From: Cylicocyclus nassatus | Lineage: Eukaryota > Nematoda > Chromadorea > Rhabditida > Strongylidae | Direction: 5' to 3' | Assembly: GCA_958299035.1 (NCBI GenBank) | Contig: CATQJL010000316.1 | Span: 36,397,441-36,461,440, forward strand | DNA length: 64,000 bases | Shown: in pieces, positions 45,212 through 56,688 of the stretch | Layout of the letters: the number at the start of each line of letters is the position of its first letter | Numbering within the stretch: position 1 is the stretch's first letter | Program-made: the position numbers and the translations under genes | Notes under the pieces: generated by a model | What the model saw: only the letters and a program-made list of their open reading frames with translations | What the model was told of the DNA's origin: nothing | Databases searched by the model: none

Positions 45212-46562
45212 GCAAGTTCGTAAATATCTATCTGACGAAACATTGCCATGATGAGTCGAGTATTCTAAAAATCAGAGAGAAATTAAATCAGAGAGGTGAA
45301 ATTTATTTCTGTTATCAATCTTCATATGACAAAACTTTTCGTGGTAAAAATTTGAGTTTTCGATTATTGAACTGAATAAATGAGCGGATCTAAAGGCAGA
45401 AAAATTAGTTCATTTGAGGGGGAGGCGAAGTGCGGGAGAAAGAACAAGACGAGATACTTTTTTGAAGAAAGGGCGATATGAGCAGTACTCAAATCATTTC
45501 GGAAGGCCTTCTCCTTTTTCGCGGAATACCAACTGCCACGCCCCAAAAATTCTAAGCCATTTAGAATCATAGAGTATTCGTTGGATTACTTTGATCAGTA
45601 ATGAGAACAGATTAACTGAATTGTACTCATTTAGACCCCTTTCCTTAGGTAGTTCCAGTCAGAAATCCGCAAAGAGTGAACCTTTTCAGACCAAAAGGCT
45701 ACACTCCGTTAGAGTATGAAGGTCTTAAAATGTGTAAGGAAAATTTTGCAAAAAAAGTTTTAAAGTTAAAAGATTGTTGGTTTTGGCGAATGCTTAGGGA
45801 TAAAGTCCTATCATGACCTTCTGCTCTTTCAAAGACAATGATTTTGCGATGCTGAAAATCAATTTGCTAATCCCTGATTTTTTTTGGAGTACTTGGACTG
45901 TAATCTCTCATCTTTAAATGCTATTGAATACTAGCGCAAGAGTGGTGTTTCAAGTGCAAAGTCAAAATGGGAAAATAAAAACTCAGAAGAGCTTTACTAT
46001 CTTGGGATATTTCGTGTAACAATTCAAATTTAACTCAATAACTAAGCGATTACTTATTGATCATGGTAATGTTATCGTGATACATGGCGCTCCGGAAATA
46101 TTTTCATCCGAAAACAGTTTTGTGAGCAAGAAAACCTCGAAAAACTGACCTACAGCGAAGCATTATGGGCTAAACAATTGGTAACATTTAAGTACGGTTT
46201 TCAGATTGAGGTCGAGGTTTCCGAACCGGTAAAAATTTGTATTCAAATCTAGTCGATAGCATTGCACTTTTATGTACTCTGAGATCGATGCAAATAACAC
46301 TCGAGCATGAGCATAGTGCAAACGGGTAGTAGAGGATTACCATATTTTGCAAAAACTACTCAAATCGGCAAGGAATAAACCAGTAAATTGTATTTCTAGA
46401 CAGGTCTCTTAGGAGGTTAGAATATCTTTCACCTCCCCCCCCCCCCTCTCTCTCACAGGGATCTCTAAAATTCTGTAAAAGTTAGTGATCCAGATTTTGA
46501 CTCTCTCGACGTCTAAAAGCTTCTGCTGCCACGAAAATTCACAATGCCACCACAAAATGTCC
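45212..46562. other. No gene recognised; contains an 11-C run
   Basis: AT-rich, with eleven C at 46436-46446. Only short frames. Confidence 0.4.
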
Positions 46563-46862
46563 CCAAAAAATGCATTGAATGTTCGATTTTCAATAACTTC
46601 CTCAAACGGAAAGCTTTTGCGGATCTTCGGGTGCCATATGGTAGGGGTGGCAATTTTACAATTTTTTACAATTTCTTGTCTGTCAGAGGCCCAAATTTAG
46701 TCGAGAATTTCTACCGTAATCCTACAGTAACTAGAAGAGATCGGTAGTTCGTTCTAAACTTAAATCTAAACTGAAGCGAGCTCTAGCGTATGGCACCCAG
46801 AGATCCGCGAAAGCTTTCTATTTTAAAGGAAGTTATTGAAGATCAAACGCTCGAAATTTTTT
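46563..46862. mobile_element. Foldback element
   Basis: The arms pair over about 75 bp: TCGATTTTCAATAACTTCC with GGAAGTTATTGAAGATC, AAAGCTTTTGCGGATC with GATCCGCGAAAGCTTT, and GGGTGCCATA with TATGGCACCC. The centre contains GTAATCCTACAGTAA. No coding capacity. Confidence 0.7.
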
Positions 46863-47710
46863 GAAACACTTTGTATATTATTCAGAGAAGACAGCTTAGT
46901 AGCAAAAGGGTAATACTTGAAATAAAATCAAGATGAAGCACATAAAAAATTCGAAAAAGCGAAAACTTTTTGAGACATATTACTTTTCCAAAATCTGAAA
47001 GAACACTAATCAAAACAACGGAAGGAATTTTCTAAGCGTGAAAACATTGATAACATCGTCGGCATTCACTATAAAAAATCGAAGCTCAAAAAGTATAGAC
47101 AAAGTGCCTAGGACTTTATATTTCTCGATACATTGCTCAGTGTACCCGCTAAGAACAGGAAATAGGCGTATCCTGTCAACAGCGAATTAAGCGTAGCGAA
47201 AAAGTACAAATTACTATAAAAAGAGTATGAAGTGCAAGCTCAGCTATATACTTCTCGGAATAATAACAGCAATAAGTATAACATTTTGTGGAATGCTGTT
47301 TATATGCGTTGTGTGCAAGAGGAACACTCACAACCAGTCATAGCAACTAAAGTTGAACAGCGGAAAATTGGCCGGCAATTTAGCCGCTTTTTGTCGGCTG
47401 CAATGCAAACATCTATATAAAAGTACTACTCTGATTGTTCGCTTGAATAGTTTTTGCAGAAAAACGGCGCAAGCAATTCTTTTGGCTTTTCATAGTTTTA
47501 GATAAAGTATGCTAAAAGCGAGTAGGTGTTTCTGCAAGCATAAAGTAAGACTAATTTTATAGCAGCAAGAACCATTTGCTTGGTCCGATCTCCTAAGCTT
47601 GTCTCTGAATGGAGTAATGGACCTGACACAGCAAAAGTGCTATCAAGCCACGCCCAGATCCTATCAAGCTCCGCCCATGCAGGTAATGAGAGCAGTTGTC
47701 ACCAGAATAA
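46863..47710. other. No gene recognised
   Basis: AT-rich; the frame at 47232-47420 has no supporting signals. Confidence 0.4.
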
Positions 47711-47836
47711 GGCTCCCAGAAATCGGGTTTTTTGGGGGTTTTGCACATTTTGAACTTCGTAATTGTTTAGCAAGGCCACGGAAAGCTCCAGAATGACGGA
47801 AACATGGAAGGTGAATTGGGCGGATGCTGCGTTCAT
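47711..47836. mobile_element. Truncated piece of the AGGCAG/TTAA element family
   Basis: Matches the right 110 bp of 12311-12748 in the same orientation: ATCGGGTTTTTTG, GGGTTTTG, TTTGAACTTC, AGGCCACG-AAAG, CCAGAAT, GAAACATGG, and a degraded terminus GGATGCTGCGTTCA. No left end of the element is recognisable. Confidence 0.65.
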
Positions 47837-50406
47837 GTCAAAGAACAAACTTTCGCAGATTTGATGAGACGGAACCTTTACCAGATGTGGAAATGCTATG
47901 CTTCGAAATTCCGCGAGATTTGCTGATATAGTCGTAAGTTACTATTCTGTTCAGAAGTTCTGTCTGATTTTTAGTTGCCTTGAATTTAACGCAGCTATTT
48001 ATCAACTAAGAGCTTTGACGTAATGCAGTATCATGAATGCCATTTAGAACCACTTTTCACGCCCTTTCAATACTTGCTCTACATTGCTGGACTACTTCCC
48101 AGCTACAAACTTTGAAGCTTCAAAGCACAAGCCGCTAAAATGTAGTCATGCTTTGAGAAAATTCTATGAAACTCCACAGCATCCTCGAAATTATAAAGTT
48201 CAATAACGGATAAGGGTAGAGATTTTCTTACGTCCCAAACTGTCTTCAAAGTTGGAATATTCACTAGCTATTCTAGAAGTTACAACAATTTCATGTGTCG
48301 CGATCCTCTCAGAGTATTATGATTTCAAAACAAATAGTCTGACAAAAATTTTGTAAAGTTTCCAGATTTCTTCTTCTTTCTCGCTGCATTTTTCATGTAT
48401 AATTTCGTCTTTGAAAGCCAAAAACTAGTTCAACTCAAAATTCAAACAGCTGAGAAATGTTTTTCTGAAAAAACTTTATAAACTTTAAAACTTTGAATCA
48501 AAAATCTGCAACTTGCACACAACTATTGGCAACTTTTGGCACTTTTTGGTACTATTATAGAATGCAATTACAGAATATGTGTTGTAGTAGTCAACTGAAA
48601 CACATAATTCTGCGCTTTATAAATTTTGTCAAAGACTTCAAAACGAATCGATTGTTTACTGAGCATTTTGATTTCTTGTAGAATACTCACAGGTCATTTG
48701 CATTTACCATCTGGATACCAGATCATAGAGGAAAGTTCTGTTTCAGGAGAAAATTCAACAATTGAAAATGATGGAAAGTATTTGTGAGCTAAAAGGTAAT
48801 GGTTAGATGTAAATCTGATAACATAGTACCATGAGACCAAAAAACTATTTCTCAAATTTTTTGAACAGGATGAATGTTATCAATTATGAAAAATTCAGCT
48901 GGATTAAAGGTTCAACATGTCTTGAATATGACAACTTAGGCTCAAATTCTCGCTTACCGATGCAGAACAAAATTTTAAAATTTTACTGACCCATTAGTAA
49001 GTCATATGCACCAGATAAGTTCCGATTTTTTTCAGTTCCGGTATATCGAAGCAAAGAACTGCATAATTCCCTCGATACCTATGATGAGTTTCGGTAAATC
49101 TTTCAACTGAGGGCCAAAATTTCAGATCTAATGTTCGAGGCAACACATGTGAAGAACAAAAATAGGCCGTCAAGAACCCCCGCCGTATCATGTGGCATCC
49201 GGCTGGGCACATGAGCTCGGTGATTTCCGATCATCCGGGAACCGACGGAATTTTCGAAATCAATAGCCCACTAAACAGAAATCCACGTTGTGGCCGTGAG
49301 ATCACAATCGAACTAGACATGACGAAAAGTAGAAAAACAAGTGCGGGCAATTGAATAGAGGCAGCAATGCATACTGATTTTGCATTTCAATGAGTTTCAT
49401 GTTTCACTCTTTTTCTAGATATCGATCTTAGGGTGTTTCTTTCTATTCTAGCACGTGAAGAACATATAGAAATTGTAAACTAAAGAAAAAAAAAGAAAAG
49501 AGACACAATAATTGGCTGATAGGCAAACATGATCAAAAGACTCACCTAAGTGTGGAGTAGGACAATCAAACTATGTTCCACAGATGTGAGACAAAATACA
49601 GATAATTTGAGCAAAGGCACTTGAGGTTTTCTTCTCAAAAAGTTTTGCGGAGCGTATACTGAATAACAATTCGAAAGCTCCAAAAACGACGACTAGAGAT
49701 TCATTCGCAAAGAAAATGGCGCTAAGAATTTTGTGAAGTTCTAAGTTTTCGATGGTTAATGCAAGTTCGAACTTTAACAAAAAAACACGCCAAGAATTCG
49801 CCTTCTAATCCGTTTACTACTAAAATATTTTGCTATTTGATTTCATGTCATCCCTGTCAATGATGCAGTGCTTCCAAAAAAAGTTTCAATTTCTATCTTG
49901 TGACAGAAGCAAGATTCGAGACCAAAATGTGAATTTGCTTTATCACAATATAGCCACGATGATCGTTTAAGAAAATAACAAATGATCTACTCAATCAAGT
50001 GATAAAGTCCTTTTAAACGATGTCCCGAACTAAGGGTTACCCCTAAAATAGCTTCTTTGCAAACATCGCTATAAAAAAGTTTGATAAATAAAATAAACAT
50101 CGCATTGGCTTCGCTTGGGCCTCGTCTATATCACAAATGGAGAGATTTGTGCCCATGCAAAAGAGGCACAAAAATTGTGCAAGTTTATTTGTTGTTTACT
50201 TAAATTGAGCCAAAGAAACAATGCGTAAATACTAGAAGAAGCTGTAGGCTCAAATTATTGCTGCAACTTCAGTACGAATAGCGTTTTTTTGCAAAAGTTA
50301 CAAGAGAAGAATTTTCACTTTAGTAGATAATGAACAAACCTACTTACGGTAATGACATATATATAAAAGAGGGACTAAAAATAATGTGCACATTATTCTA
50401 ATAAAC
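47837..50406. other. 2.6 kb without a recognised gene
   Basis: AT-rich with short frames only; a somewhat more GC-balanced segment at 49130-49330 shows no joinable exons. Confidence 0.35.
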
Positions 50407-50577
50407 CTTTGATTCAACTGGCTTGGCGGCTAGAAGGCGAGACTTTGTGACTTGATTAAGGCCGCTCGCGCCCGCTACGCAGTCTGCGTCTCTGTCGCCC
50501 GCATGCTCTCTGATCATTACCTAGCCTTAATTAGGTCACGAAGCCCCGCCTTCCGGCCTCCAAGGGTTACATCAAAG
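50407..50577. mobile_element. CTTTGATTCAAC MITE
   Basis: Full-length copy with a degraded right terminus (CTCCAAGGGTTACATCAAAG). The central GCAGTCTGCGTCTC and GCTCTCTGATCATTACC blocks are intact. Confidence 0.9.
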
Positions 50578-51211
50578 GGTACACTATCATTCGTAAAACC
50601 ACAATTCTTCATTTACTTTCTGCCTAAAGGCTTGTAGCGTTTTTCTGCTAGTGAAACTGAAGACTACAACGATAATAATGAAACCTCTTCCAACTGAGAT
50701 AATCTCATAAGCACAAACTAGATCATTTTGGGACTTCTCAAGATTCCTTCTTGCAAAACGAAATCAAATCTGCAATTGTCGATTGTACTTGTCCGACTAG
50801 GAGGTCAGACTTTGAAAAAAAAATCTTATTGCACTTGAGATTGAGTAGAACACTGTTAACATTGGAGAAGACAAATATTTGTAGGAAACAAAAACAATGA
50901 GTGATGAGGGGCAGCCGGATAGTTCGAGCCTCAAAGCCGGTTTAGTGCGGAAAAAATCTCAAATGTTGCTTATAATACGTTCAGTGTAGCTCTTGTACGA
51001 GCGCAAAAAGAATTTTCGACTGCGGAGCCTGCAAGCGAGAGCAAGCATTTCGATGAAAGAACATTAACCACCCAAAAAAATAAATTAGGTTTAGAAAATC
51101 TTTGCAAGCTTACCGCGAAAAAATTTCATAGTTTTTTTTCTTATATTCATGATTTTTGAAGTTCTACAAATGAAATCAAAATTTGTCGGAAGTAGATGGT
51201 CGAAACATAAC
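50578..51211. other. No gene recognised
   Basis: AT-rich sequence between two copies of the same MITE. Confidence 0.4.
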
Positions 51212-51383
51212 CTTTGATTCAACTGGCTTGGTCCCTGAAAGGCGGGGCTTTGTGACCTTATTAAGGCTACTCGCGCCCGCGACGCAGTCTGCGTCTCCCT
51301 CGCGCGCTTGCTCTCTGGTCATTATCTGACCTCAACTGGTCACGAAGCCCCGCCTTCCAGGCGCTAAGCCAGTTGAATCAAAG
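51212..51383. mobile_element. CTTTGATTCAAC MITE
   Basis: Termini CTTTGATTCAACTGGCTTGG and TAAGCCAGTTGAATCAAAG; the flanks read TAAC on the left and GTTA on the right, consistent with TA target duplication. Confidence 0.93.
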
Positions 51384-51699
51384 GTTACAAGCGTACTTAC
51401 GGTCTCAGAGAACTGTTGGAGCACACAAACAATTCACAATTAATATAGCCGCTTGCGCGTCGCGTCGCGCTTAGCTTATATAGACAATGCCTCAGTCCGA
51501 TATTGGATTATACCATAACTTGCGGAATTGTGTCTCTGAGAGGAGAAAAGGAACTTTCTATGTATAGAATCCTTCTTGGATTCTAGCAGTTACATGCATA
51601 TTTGGCACTGGCCTACCCAGGTTTTCCGTCCGGGAGGGGGAAGGGGGACCGACAAACATGTTTTCCTGGTGAAGGTTCCTGGCGGCAGCCACGCACTCC

Positions 51700-51890
51700 A
51701 AAAAATTTTTTGATATGCTTCCTGAAATTTTTGCGGGCCCATAACCCCCAAATTGGGGCTAAATTGAATTTTTAACAATTTTAGAACATTTTCATTGATC
51801 ACAAGTATTAACAGATCGCTTGCATATTTCCTTGATTCATTTGAGTAACTTTCAAAAATTTCGCGACCCTTTCCCGGGAGGGGGAGGGAG
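51700..51890. repeat. Diverged dispersed repeat shared with 15270-15430
   Basis: Shares CAGCCACGCACTCCAAAAAA, CACAAGTATTAA and AAAATTTCGCGACCC in the same order as the copy near 15.3 kb. It lies within a larger segment bounded by G-rich stretches (51636-51650 and 51873-51890). Confidence 0.4.
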
Positions 51891-52510
51891 ACGGGAGATA
51901 CTTGGGTAATTATAGTTGATAGCTGCAAAGTCAGAAGAAAATGTGCGATTTTGTGCATTTTCTATACAGTATGAGCCATTTACGGTCATCATTTGAATGA
52001 GGTATTGTATTATAGCATCAAGTGAGCTCGAAATACACAGAAAGCTTAAGGAAACCAGATATAACTGAAATTATCTGAGATCAGCTTAAACCTGCATGAC
52101 CCCTGCCTTTTGGAGAAGAGAAACAAGCACAACATATTAGAAATGATAGACGAGAGCTCTTAGCACAGCAATGGAGTAAATTACGTTTGCGGGCTGCGTA
52201 CACTCATTCACCGGCCGAGAGCCAGCTGTAGGTGGCACCTGGTTGTAACAAATTCTCGTGAACACACCACAACGATGTCTCCGCTCTCAGAGCTGCCATC
52301 GAGCACTCTCGTTGTGGTCAGATATTCGATAGCAACTGTTAGCCAAAGCTCGCAAAGGATGGCAGTTTTTGTAGATCATATAAATCCAATGGATTAGCTC
52401 GAAAATTTCATTTTAACATACTTATAAATATTCAGCTTGTTGCTGTTTAGCAAAGCATTTTTGAGGATATCAATATATAAAAGTTTTCTGCTGGTAACAG
52501 AACAGCTAAC

Positions 52511-52682
52511 CTTTGATTTAACTGCTTTGGCAGTTGGAAGGTCGGGCTTTGTAATCTAATTAAGGCTAGCGCCCTCCCCCTCGCCCTCGTGTCTCTCCCG
52601 CGCGCGTGCTCTCTGATTGTTACCTAGCATTAATTGGGTCACGAAGCCCCGCCTTCCAACCGCCAAGCTAGTTGAATCAAAG
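52511..52682. mobile_element. CTTTGATTCAAC MITE
   Basis: Third copy within 2.3 kb. Termini CTTTGATTTAACTGCTTTGG and AAGCTAGTTGAATCAAAG; TAAC/GTTA flanks again indicate TA duplication. The centre is more diverged (CCCTCCCCCTCGCC replaces the usual GCGACGCAGTC block). Confidence 0.9.
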
Positions 52683-55472
52683 GTTACATTGAGATGCTTT
52701 TCGAAAATGCACTTTCTTTAGAATTCTAAGTTTCTTTTTCATGGTTGGGATGCGAAGATTGATAATTTAATAATTGATACACAAAAGTTTTCGCTGCTCG
52801 GCGAACAATAATAAAAGTTGTCATTTTAGTTTTAAATTTTTGATAAATTTTATGCGACGAATATCAAATTCTGTACTTGAAAAATACGAATTTTTTGCCC
52901 ATTTCCACATGGAAAACGATCTATCTACCTCATTTCTTTGCGTCTTTCTTTTCTCAAACAGAGTGCACCTTATATGTTCTGATTTTTTATGCTGCCCTTT
53001 CTGAACATACCAGACAGTTGACGAATTGCCTGTAACATATCCACAAGTCGTAGCCAGAAATTATCAGATTCTCAAGAGAATAATGCTATTTTTTGTTCAC
53101 TATGGCACCGCGACTACTGAAACTAAAAATGCAAAAGGGATTACTATTCGATAGAGCAAAGCAAGCTCTACAGGAAAGCACCCAAATATTGCTCCAAATT
53201 TGTTCCACATAAAGTTTGGTGCCAAATTCCAAAAGGAAACGAATGCATTAAAAAACCGAAAAAAAATCGTATCGTCGTCTAAAAGAGACTTACGAGCTTC
53301 TTGTTTATTTAGGCACACTCCCTGCATCTGGTTTTTACCTGCGGATTTTCTTGCTTTTTCCATAGTTGGAAATTGAGAAACATACACACACCAGTATGAG
53401 CCAAGAGAGCCAAATGAAGCCTATTTCAAGGTTTTCTCCGCTACAATATTCTCTAAAATTATCGCTTGTAAAAGGCTGAAAATTCATGTTTTCACTTCCA
53501 AAGATTCATAGTTTAGAATTACCTGTATAGAAGCAACCAAGTGCAGCTTTGGCAAAAAAAGAAAAATTATTTCTTTCCCCATTTTTACCCATGGAAAAAA
53601 CCAGCAAATTCGCAGATAGCCACATGTGGAAAGTACGTGTCCGAGCAAGTAAGAAACTTGTGAGATTTCTGTAGACTGAGATGCAACTCTTTTTCAGTTC
53701 TTCATTCAAATTCTCTGAGATTTTGTTCCTCGAACTTCATGTGGAACACATTTGGAGATATTTGGGCACCTTCTTGTAGAGCTTCCTTTGCCCTATCAAA
53801 CATTACTCCTCATACATTTTCGCTGTTCGACTGGTCGCGGTGGCATAGCAAGCAATTAAAAAAGACACTATTTCTTCGACAACATGATAATTGCCAATCA
53901 ACCTTCTATTTACACGTTCATCCGGCAAGTTGAAATCGAATTGAAACCCTTCGCTAAGAAACGTACTCAGCGATGATGCTAACCCTCTCTATCAGTGACG
54001 TTTCCTGTCACTTTAGTTTTTGAGAAAAAGCTTCTTATATCTTACTTTTTGTGCTCGGTACTGGAAAATCTTTGGCGAAAAATAAACTATTTGGCTTCTA
54101 TTAGTGATTTGGTAAGCCGGCTGATATAGTGTTATTGCGGTGGGACAACCCTTGCGCGAAAGAGTGGCCTAGAGAACAAAATTTCAAGTATTGGGATGCA
54201 TGGCCTTTTTTCTATGTGAAATATTGCCAAAGAAGATGCTAAATTAGCTGTCTTCAAGATTTCATTCCTTTAGCATTTCCCCGAAATCTATCAGTTGAAC
54301 GGCCAGTTCGACTGGCAAATTTTATATACCGCAGTAGCCCCTAGTTTGTGAGATATTGCGAGCATACAAGGGTCGATTGCTACATTGCAACAAAGAATAC
54401 AATTCTGATAAACCCCTCCTAGTGCACATCTAACATATCCCAGCTTACTTAGAAAGCAGAAATATTTGGAGATTTTCTCGTCAAGCTTTTTAGTTTAAAA
54501 ACATTTACTTTGAATGGACTTGAAAGACTACACTTGAAAAAGCAGTAGTATAGTGTTCTAAGAAGGTTTTAACAAGAATTTTCTAACCGGAAACCTGTGG
54601 TTTATTCCATGGCCAACTACCAAGGCCAGTCACTGTACAGGTGTATAGAAAAGCGCTCTTCAGAACAAGAAGCGATATGACATTTGAGGAGAGCGTGAAG
54701 AGGAACACGAGATGGCACGCAGATTCCACGGCTGTCCTACTTCCCAGGTTTCTTGTGAAGCAGACGGATCACATGTCAGTGGTCACCAACAATATCTGCC
54801 GCGGATCATTCGGGTCCAACGATCTTCAAGAATCGACTAGTATTTTGCACCCGTCATGAAGGACGTCCTAACCAGTGGGGTTGAAAAATCGTTGAAAATC
54901 TGCGATCGAGGGGTGCGTAGTACCGTAATCACGAAAAAAAAACAGACGCAGGAAATACTTGTACAGGGTGTCCGAAAACTAAGTACACGCTAATTAATCG
55001 TTCATTATTCAATTCTCATCTTTTGTCATAACATCAGGTGCCATTCTGTAGAGCTGGCTTCAACTTAATCGCTTTCATTACTAAAGGACTATAACATCCA
55101 GCATTTTGGGCCAATGTGAAGTAGCTGCGTATTTCAACAAAATAACTTTCAGAAAAAAAACTGGAAAGCAATGTAGCAGGTTCTTCACGCAAGACTTTAC
55201 TTTACTTTAACTACATTACTTTTAACCTTCACAAGTGTGTAAAGCTTCAGATGCCAATCACATTCCTATGGGACACTAAGAAAGCAGTTGTCGTGGTATA
55301 CCTGACACGAACTTTTACGGTAAGGTGCCCTCAGGCTTAAACTCTGATTAGCCTAGTGTGAGTGTTTTTAGGTGTTTGTCTTTTTTAATATGGCCCGAAA
55401 TCCTTTTAAAAAATCCCACCGTAATCCTATGTAGTGAAGAGCAACATGTGATTTGCTCCATAGTGTGAACTA
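52683..55472. other. 2.8 kb without a recognised gene
   Basis: A plus-strand frame at 54641-54859 (RTRSDMTFEESVKRNTRW and on) has balanced codon use and might be a fragment of a gene or transposon, but no partner exons or family could be identified. A GTACAGGGTGTCCGAAAACT motif at 54961 resembles a transposon end, with no partner seen. Confidence 0.3.
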
Positions 55473-55938
55473 ACAAGGGAACCGTGTCGAGTCGAAGTGG
55501 CCTTTCCAGATGAGACCCATACTGCTTTGAAGAGTATTAAGCGGTGATTCCAAATCTGCCTTCCAAATCTGCCAAGCGTCTCTGGACGCCGAGTTATGAC
55601 CATTTTTCGGAAGGAAAAATGAATGCAAAAATTAGGTAAAATCGATTGTTACAATCTTTCCAGCGCTCAGACAAAGCAATGTTGAGTATTAGCATATTAG
55701 ATAAAATGTACCCATTGCATAAAGGGCTCTGATACTTGACACTGGACCAATTGAGCAAATTTGGGTGATTTTGCTCCAGTTTTGCGTTCAATTTTTTGAG
55801 CTGAAAAACGAGCATAACTCGGCGTCCAGAGGCGCTTGGCAGATTTGGAAAGCAGATTTGGAATCACCGATTAATGCTCTTCAAAGCAATATGGGTCTCA
55901 TCTGGAAAGGCCACTTCGACTCGACACCGTTCCCTTGT
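55473..55938. mobile_element. ACAAGGGAA foldback element, best-preserved copy
   Basis: Ends ACAAGGGAACCGTGTCGAGT and CTCGACACCGTTCCCTTGT. The arms pair through TCGAAGTGGCC/GGCCACTTCGA, CAGATGAGACCCATA/TATGGGTCTCATCTG and GCCAAGCGTCTCTGGACGCC / GGCGTCCAGAGGCGCTTGGC, giving arms over 130 bp. The spacer is AT-rich with no coding capacity. Confidence 0.9.
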
Positions 55939-56066
55939 AAGTTAAAGCCTATTCTATAGAATCGTACGAAGGTCGAAAGGTAATTGGAAGAAAATCAATA
56001 ACGATTAAAGGCATCGTCTACCCAGATTCTAGGCTTTTCATGTTTTGATCGTACTGGTGCTTTCTC

Positions 56067-56525
56067 ATGTACTTAATTCCGAATAAGAATTCGAAAATTC
56101 GCGAAAACCCCAACAATTCCTGTTCCGAAGAACAGGAATTGTTGGGAGCTCCCGCAGGCCGGCTTTCTGGAAGGGTGATTGGCTGGGCGCGCAGGGTGGG
56201 CGGGCATGGATGGGGAGGGCGGCCCCGTCTGGGGATCCTCGTGCGTCTACGTCATTCCGGGGAGATTCTCGCTTCCGAAGAGACATTTTGGCGAGTTGGG
56301 CACAGGTTTGATGGGAAGTCTTACTATCGTAAGGTGCTAAAAGCTCAAGATTCTCAACTTATGTTGGACGGTACCTTCAAACGCATGTACATATCTACTT
56401 TTAGGGCACTTGCAAATTTGAAAAAAATTATAATTCCTCAGATTTGTAAACATTTTATCCATAAAAAGCCCTCACCCAACGAAGTAGCAAAAAACTTCAA
56501 AAAATATTTACAACAACATTTTTAA
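56067..56525 (+). other. Uncharacterised 152-codon open frame beyond the PRIM1 3' end
   Basis: The first 70 codons cross a perfect hairpin and a GC-rich patch and are probably not coding. The last 85 codons (from SEETFWRVGHRF to KYLQQHF) lie in AT-rich DNA without stops and read more like protein, possibly a terminal exon. It is convergent with PRIM1, its stop lying 164 bp from the PRIM1 stop. No family is recognised. Confidence 0.2.
56109..56146. repeat. Perfect 17-bp hairpin with CGAA loop
   Basis: Arms CCCAACAATTCCTGTTC and GAACAGGAATTGTTGGG, separated by CGAA. A GC-rich patch of about 140 bp follows. Confidence 0.95.
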
Positions 56526-56688
56526 TCTATCTACAACTATCATCGTCCAAACATTTAGAAGCAATTACATTCAAAAGAAAAGAGATCATAGTTCAAATTT
56601 TGTAAGTTTAGGAATAATCAGTGTATGTAAGGTTACACCGTAACAGACTGACAGAGTTCTCATCGAATACCATGCACTTGTGGGGTCG

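Noticed and set aside
52265..52320. ACCACAACGA ... TCGTTGTGGT inverted pair as a regulatory hairpin
   Set aside because: Only 10 bp arms with a 35-bp spacer; expected by chance in a repeat-rich 64-kb window.
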